Source: Chloroflexota bacterium (lineage in GTDB: Bacteria > Chloroflexota > Anaerolineae > Anaerolineales > Anaerolineaceae). From it: a stretch of 64,000 nucleotides of DNA. The DNA is taken from NCBI GenBank assembly GCA_004347695.1, contig SLTK01000010.1, forward strand, positions 62,001-126,000, written 5' to 3'. The position numbers and the translations under genes are program-made. This document shows positions 59,210 through 64,000 of this stretch, piece after piece. How positions within the stretch are numbered: position 1 is the first letter of the stretch; each line of letters opens with the position of its first letter. A model generated the notes under the pieces. That model was given only the letters and a program-made list of their open reading frames with translations. It had not been told where the DNA came from and did not search any database.

Positions 59210-60841
59210 TTAGTATTCGGGCATCGGAGGAGGAGCAGCTTTTTCCTTCTCCGGTACATCCGTGATCAGAGCTTCGGTGGTCAGGATCATGGCCGCGATG
59301 GATGCAGCGTTCTCGAGGGCGCCGCGGGTAACTTTGGCCGGGTCGATGACGCCGCCTTTGACCATGTTCATGTACTCGTCGCGCAGCACATCATAACCAA
59401 TCTTGGTGTCGTTGGCCTTTTTCTGCGCCTGGCGGACGTTCTCGATCACTACCGAACCTTCTTTGCCGGCGTTTTCGACGATCTTGCGCATCGGAACTTC
59501 CAGGGCTTTGCGCACGATGTTGATGCCAATCTGCTCGTCCTCGTGATCAAGTTTGATGCCATCCAGCGCTGACATGGCATTGATCAGCGCAACACCGCCG
59601 CCCGGGACGATTCCTTCTTCAACTGCAGCGCGGGTCGCGGAGAGCGCGTCTTCCACGCGATGTTTCTTCTCTTTCAATTCGGTTTCGGTGGCAGCGCCAA
59701 CGCGAATGATGGCAACGCCGCCGGAGAGTTTGGCCAGGCGTTCCTGGAGTTTTTCACGGTCGTAATCGCTGGTAGTCTTGTCGATCTCGACGCGAATCTG
59801 CTCAATCCGTCCGTGAATTTCGGCTTCGTTACCCTTGCCGCCAATAAGGGTAGTGTTGTCTTTGTCGGCAACGACTTTTTCGGCTTTGCCAAGGTCAGTC
59901 AGGGTGGTGGTTTCCAGTTTGCGGCCGGTTTCTTCAGAAATAACCGAAGCGCCGGTCAGGGTGGCGATGTCCTGCAGCATTGCTTTGCGGCGATCGCCAA
60001 AACCGGGCGCTTTGACGGCCAGAACATTCAGCATACCGCGCAGCTTATTGAGCACCAGGGTAGCCAGTGCTTCGCCGTCGATATCTTCGGCAATGATGAC
60101 CAGGTCGCGTTTGCCAACCTGCACCAGTTTTTCCAGAACCGGGACGATATCCTGGGCGGCCGAGATTTTCTTGTCGTAGATCAAAACATAGGGCTCGCTG
60201 ATGCTTGCTTCCATATGTTCGGGGTCGGTGATGAAGTAAGCCGAGATATAACCGCGGTCGAACTGCATACCTTCCACGTACTCAGTCTCGAACTCGAGAC
60301 CCTTGGATTCTTCGACGGTAATGACGCCATCTTTACCAACCTTATCCATGACCTCGGCGATCAGCTCGCCGATCGTGCGGTCCTGGGCGGAGATGGTGGC
60401 AACATTGCCAATTTCTTCTTTGGTGGTGATGGTAATGGCCTGAGCGCGGATGCCATCGGCAACCGCTTTGGCGGCAGCTTCGATGCCGCGTTTGAGCAGC
60501 ATCGGGTTGGCGCCGGCGGCCAGGGTCTTCAAGCCTTCCGTGACAATGGCGTGCGCCAAAACGGTCGAGGTGGTCGTACCGTCACCGGCAATGTCATTGG
60601 TCTTGGTGGCGGCTTCTTTGAGCAGTTGGGCGCCCATGTTTTCGAAGGGGTCTTCCAGCTCAATTTCTTTCGCTACAGTCACACCGTCATGGGTGATGGT
60701 GGGGGATCCAAATTTGCGATCGAGCGCCACATTCCGTCCCTTGGGGCCGAGAGTGGTCGCTACCGCAGAGGCAACAACATCAATTCCGTTCTTTAAGCGG
60801 CGGCGCGCATCTTCCGAAAATACCAATTGCTTGGCAGCCAT
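59210..60841 (-). CDS. groEL: Chaperonin GroEL
   Basis: [60 protein letters not shown]-terminal MPEY. Confidence 0.98.
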   Translation of the reverse strand: MAAKQLVFSEDARRRLKNGIDVVASAVATTLGPKGRNVALDRKFGSPTITHDGVTVAKEIELEDPFENMGAQLLKEAATKTNDIAGDGTTTSTVLAHAIVTEGLKTLAAGANPMLLKRGIEAAAKAVADGIRAQAITITTKEEIGNVATISAQDRTIGELIAEVMDKVGKDGVITVEESKGLEFETEYVEGMQFDRGYISAYFITDPEHMEASISEPYVLIYDKKISAAQDIVPVLEKLVQVGKRDLVIIAEDIDGEALATLVLNKLRGMLNVLAVKAPGFGDRRKAMLQDIATLTGASVISEETGRKLETTTLTDLGKAEKVVADKDNTTLIGGKGNEAEIHGRIEQIRVEIDKTTSDYDREKLQERLAKLSGGVAIIRVGAATETELKEKKHRVEDALSATRAAVEEGIVPGGGVALINAMSALDGIKLDHEDEQIGINIVRKALEVPMRKIVENAGKEGSVVIENVRQAQKKANDTKIGYDVLRDEYMNMVKGGVIDPAKVTRGALENAASIAAMILTTEALITDVPEKEKAAPPPMPEY

Positions 60842-60876
60842 AGTGATTCTCCTAGTTTATCGAATAGTATAAAAAA

Positions 60877-61176
60877 TTACTTAGGATCCACAATCGCGAG
60901 CAGATCGCTCTCGCGCAGGATCAACAGTTTCTTGCCATCGATTTTGATTTCAGTGCCGCCGTACTTGGCATACAACACTGTATCCCCCACTTTGACATCC
61001 ATCGCGATTCGGTCGCCATCTTCGTCGCGGTCACCGGGGCCAACAGACAAAACAACCCCCTTCTGGGGTTTTTCTTTAGCGGTTTCCGGGAGCACGATGC
61101 CACCAGCGGTGACTTCTTCCTGCTCCAGCGGCTCAACCACAACACGACTGCCTAAAGGCTTGAGATTGAATGACAT
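60877..61176 (-). CDS. groES: Co-chaperonin GroES
   Basis: [44 protein letters not shown]. Confidence 0.98.
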   Translation of the reverse strand: MSFNLKPLGSRVVVEPLEQEEVTAGGIVLPETAKEKPQKGVVLSVGPGDRDEDGDRIAMDVKVGDTVLYAKYGGTEIKIDGKKLLILRESDLLAIVDPK

Positions 61177-61216
61177 TGAAACCTCCGAACGTGAATTTGG
61201 TTTATCGACTGGACTT

Positions 61217-61243
61217 TTAGCACTCTATACTATAGAGTGCTAA
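61217..61243. promoter_or_regulatory. CIRCE element (HrcA operator)
   Basis: TTAGCACTC-TATACTATA-GAGTGCTAA, exact 9-9-9 inverted repeat. Confidence 0.97.
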
Positions 61244-61252
61244 TATAACCAA

Positions 61253-61281
61253 ATCATAATCTCCTTCATAATCGAAGTCAA
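61253..61281 (-). promoter_or_regulatory. groESL promoter
   Basis: Minus strand TTGACT (61281-61276), 17-nt spacer, TATGAT (61258-61253), CIRCE immediately downstream. Confidence 0.8.
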
Positions 61282-61317
61282 GGGGATTAATTGGCTTCTT
61301 ATGAAACTCTGATATTT

Positions 61318-62685
61318 TTACTGGCTGGTGGTATTAAAAGAATCGCAGATGGCTTCGCTTGGCTCGATAATCGCCATGATTTCGGTATCGCTGCCAAATC
61401 TGGTTCGCACTTCCGCCAGCACCTCCACAGCCCGTTCGCAGTAATCTAAACCCGGGCGGTGCATACCTGCCAAAACTGACCCATAAGTGTAATAGTACAA
61501 AACCGAGCCATCCGTCAAAGGCAGCCCCGCAATCTCGAGTGGAAGGTCAACTTCTTCATTACAACGGCGTACTTCACAGCTCTCTTCTGCCGTACAGCCA
61601 TAAACCGCGCACTTTAACGCTGGAATCGCGCTTTCATAGTTGCGCGCCCGAAAATACACCAATCCCAACTGGCCATAAATATCCGGATTACTTGGCTGCA
61701 TATCCAGCGCAGTGCGCACATTCAAGGCTGCCGAAAAGAATTCCCCCATTTGCGAGTAGGTGCGAGAGATCGCCAGGTAGGGAACCGGGTCTTTTACACC
61801 AATGCGGTTATTGATATTCACTGCCATTTCGTAATACAGCAGCGCATTATCATACATTTCCTTGGCCCGCACCTCGTTGGTGGAACGCAGCCCAAGCGTG
61901 CGGTAATTGGTGCCAATGCGGATGTGCAGCGGGGTGAAGTTGGGTGTGATTTCGATGGCCTTTTTGTATTCTTCAATTGCTGCCTCGTACTCAGCGCTGG
62001 ATTCGAGCACAAAGGCATTCACCCGGTGAACGTCCATCAAACTGCTGTCTTTCTCCAACGCCTGGCGGATATTTTGAAAGGCCTGCTCGTACTTCAACTG
62101 GTCGATAAGAATTTCAGCATAATACGCCAGCGCCAATGCATTCTGGCTGTCTAATTGCAGCGCAGTAACTGCCGATCGTTCTGCCTCGGCCATTATTGCC
62201 CCGGCCTGTTCGCCCGCGTGAGTCGGGTTGGCGTTCCAGTTATACACAAAAGCGCGCACTGCCCAAACAAAGGAGCTTTCCGGTTCAGCTTCTACTGCCA
62301 GATCGATGTTCTTTTTGGCCTCGGTCAGCCGCGCCCTGGCATCGGCATCGGTATTCGACAAACCGGAGTAGTAGGTTTGAATCCGCGCCAATTCAGCGAT
62401 TAATTCGCCATCATTTGGATCCAGGGCGGCGGCTTGCTGGTAAGCGCGGATGGCGGCCTCCAGGTTGCCGGCTTTGAACTGCGTTTCAGCTTCCAGGGCA
62501 AATGAGCTCGGCATGCGCGTGGCGGTCGGGGTGGGAGAAAAGGCTTCCTTGATATCACCGCGCTCGACGCCTAACCAGATATATAGCCCGGCAATAATCA
62601 GTGCCAAAATGAGCAATATCCGGGTTGGATTTGATCTTCCCCGTGATTTGCGAAACAAACTATGCCGGTTATCCAGTTCGATCAT
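61318..62685 (-). CDS. Membrane-anchored TPR-repeat protein
   Basis: N-terminal TM; TPR units such as GNLEAAIRAYQQAAALDPNDGELIAELARIQ. Confidence 0.88.
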   Translation of the reverse strand: MIELDNRHSLFRKSRGRSNPTRILLILALIIAGLYIWLGVERGDIKEAFSPTPTATRMPSSFALEAETQFKAGNLEAAIRAYQQAAALDPNDGELIAELARIQTYYSGLSNTDADARARLTEAKKNIDLAVEAEPESSFVWAVRAFVYNWNANPTHAGEQAGAIMAEAERSAVTALQLDSQNALALAYYAEILIDQLKYEQAFQNIRQALEKDSSLMDVHRVNAFVLESSAEYEAAIEEYKKAIEITPNFTPLHIRIGTNYRTLGLRSTNEVRAKEMYDNALLYYEMAVNINNRIGVKDPVPYLAISRTYSQMGEFFSAALNVRTALDMQPSNPDIYGQLGLVYFRARNYESAIPALKCAVYGCTAEESCEVRRCNEEVDLPLEIAGLPLTDGSVLYYYTYGSVLAGMHRPGLDYCERAVEVLAEVRTRFGSDTEIMAIIEPSEAICDSFNTTSQ

Positions 62686-62691
62686 GAGTTT

Positions 62692-63951
62692 TTATTCAGG
62701 GGGAGGCGTCGCGGTTGGTTCAGGTACTTGCAGGTCGCCGTCAGCCACCTGCTGACAAAGGTTGACGATTTCCTCAGCGTTGGCTACCGAAAATTCCTCG
62801 ATGCTGACGCCGTTTGCCACCAGTTGGGCAATCGGCAGAGCCTCGCCGCATCTCCCCTGATTTGCCAGAGACAGGCCAAGCATGGTGTAGAACTCCGACA
62901 CCGGCCAGTAATCCAACGCCAATCCTTCTACAACCTCGCCGGTGGCGGCAGTACCACCACGTATGGCAATATTAAGGTTTTCGATAGCTTTTGGGTAATC
63001 GGTCATGCGGTAATACACGACGCCCAGGTAGCCGTAAAGAAATGGATCGGTTGGGTCGCGCTCAATGGCATCCACCCCAAACGAGACCGCATTCGGATAT
63101 TCTCCAAGGCTGGCATAAGTCCGGGATAGCCTGGCATACGGCTCGGGATCAGTTGGGTTCAGCGAAATGGCATTGTTAAATTCTTGAATCGCTTTGGTGT
63201 TTTCACCAATTGCACGGTAGTTGCGGCCCAGGTAAATATGAAGATCAGCGATAAAGCGATTCAGGGCTATGGCCGCTTCGAACTCCGCCACTGCCTCTTC
63301 ATAGTTGTTGGTGAATTCATAGACGATCCCACGCGCCCGATGGGCTTCCAGAATTTTAGGTTCAAAACTGAGCGCTTTTTTTGAAAATTCGATTGCCCGG
63401 TTGAGCATGTCCAAATCGCCGGAGGTCGTCTGCGAACGCAAAGCCAAAATTTCTGCCATGTAAGCATACGGCAGGGGGTTATTGGGATCCAGGTCGATGG
63501 CCTGCTGAAGCACGCTTTCCGCAGTGACCATATCATCGGTACGTCCAAGCGCATAACCGCGCAGCGCCATGGCCTGGGCATTACCGGGGTTGCTGACCAG
63601 CGCATTTCCGGCGTTAACCAAAGCCTCGTCAAAGCGGGATGTGTAGATTTGCAAGCGGGCAATATTGACAAAAATGCCCGGATTATCCGGATTGAGCAGC
63701 AGTGCATCCTTGTAGTTTTGGATAGCCTGAGCGTACTTTCCTTCTGCAACAAGCTGCTCTGCCTCTGCCAGGTAGGTTTCGGGAGAGGTGGTAGGGGTGG
63801 GCGTGGGCATAAAAAGCGGCGGTGTTTGTGGAACAATCACCTGGTTGATATAGACTGCGCCGCCCACCAACAGAGCAAGAATGATGATCGTAAGGGGATT
63901 GGACCGCCGGCGCCGGCGGTTCATATTAAATTTACTTCCACGTAAATACAT
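62692..63951 (-). CDS. Membrane-anchored TPR-repeat protein (paralogue of neighbour)
   Basis: N-terminal TM, PTPTPTTSPE linker, TPR units GKYAQAIQNYKDALLLNPDNPGIFVNIARLQ. Confidence 0.9.
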   Translation of the reverse strand: MYLRGSKFNMNRRRRRSNPLTIIILALLVGGAVYINQVIVPQTPPLFMPTPTPTTSPETYLAEAEQLVAEGKYAQAIQNYKDALLLNPDNPGIFVNIARLQIYTSRFDEALVNAGNALVSNPGNAQAMALRGYALGRTDDMVTAESVLQQAIDLDPNNPLPYAYMAEILALRSQTTSGDLDMLNRAIEFSKKALSFEPKILEAHRARGIVYEFTNNYEEAVAEFEAAIALNRFIADLHIYLGRNYRAIGENTKAIQEFNNAISLNPTDPEPYARLSRTYASLGEYPNAVSFGVDAIERDPTDPFLYGYLGVVYYRMTDYPKAIENLNIAIRGGTAATGEVVEGLALDYWPVSEFYTMLGLSLANQGRCGEALPIAQLVANGVSIEEFSVANAEEIVNLCQQVADGDLQVPEPTATPPPE

Positions 63952-64000
63952 ATCTTGATCTTACCATCAGCCAGAAAACATCGTCAAGTTGTCTATCTCC

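Noticed and set aside
59660-60796. 378-aa plus-strand ORF opposite groEL
   Set aside because: Antisense artefact of groEL codon usage; FGFGG/FFG-rich composition.
1-64000. CRISPR arrays, tRNA/rRNA genes, prophage or intact IS
   Set aside because: No regularly spaced repeats, recognisable tRNA/rRNA sequence, phage structural genes or transposase ORFs were noticed; a tRNAscan/ISfinder run would be needed to exclude them formally.

Overview
The window is one contig from what looks like an Anaerolineae-type Chloroflexota chromosome; the lineage is inferred from Thr/Pro-linker exported proteins and gene content. Its backbone is a nearly complete dcw cell-division/peptidoglycan cluster: mraZ-rsmH-ftsL-like-ftsI-murF-mraY-murD-ftsW-murG-[CvpA-like]-murC-[63 aa ORF]-murB-ddl-ftsQ-ftsA-ftsZ, at 8.6-26.1 kb, with no murE between ftsI and murF. 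Other recognisable loci are cysS, a P-type cation ATPase, lysA, rubrerythrin, nrdJ-nrdR, trpS, dtd, infC-rpmI-rplT, groES-groEL and TPR proteins. Signals the ORF track does not show: (1) a SelW/Rdx-family selenoprotein gene with an in-frame TGA at a CxxU motif and a SECIS-like hairpin (52018-52275); (2) a yybP-ykoY (Mn2+) riboswitch with promoter and overlapping terminator ahead of the P-type ATPase; (3) a GEMM/c-di-GMP-I-like riboswitch with overlapping terminator ahead of a very large, edge-truncated secreted protein on the minus strand (1-3396); (4) an 8-kb operon of mostly uncharacterised membrane proteins plus a MutL-like ASKHA protein (38.7-46.8 kb), the best candidate for an undescribed multi-protein system; (5) MraZ operator repeats at the dcw promoter; (6) infC starting at ATT; (7) a nest of intergenic repeat families, including a MITE-like element present twice. 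No tRNA, rRNA, CRISPR array or intact transposase was seen. All calls come from reading the sequence and ORF translations; no searches were run.
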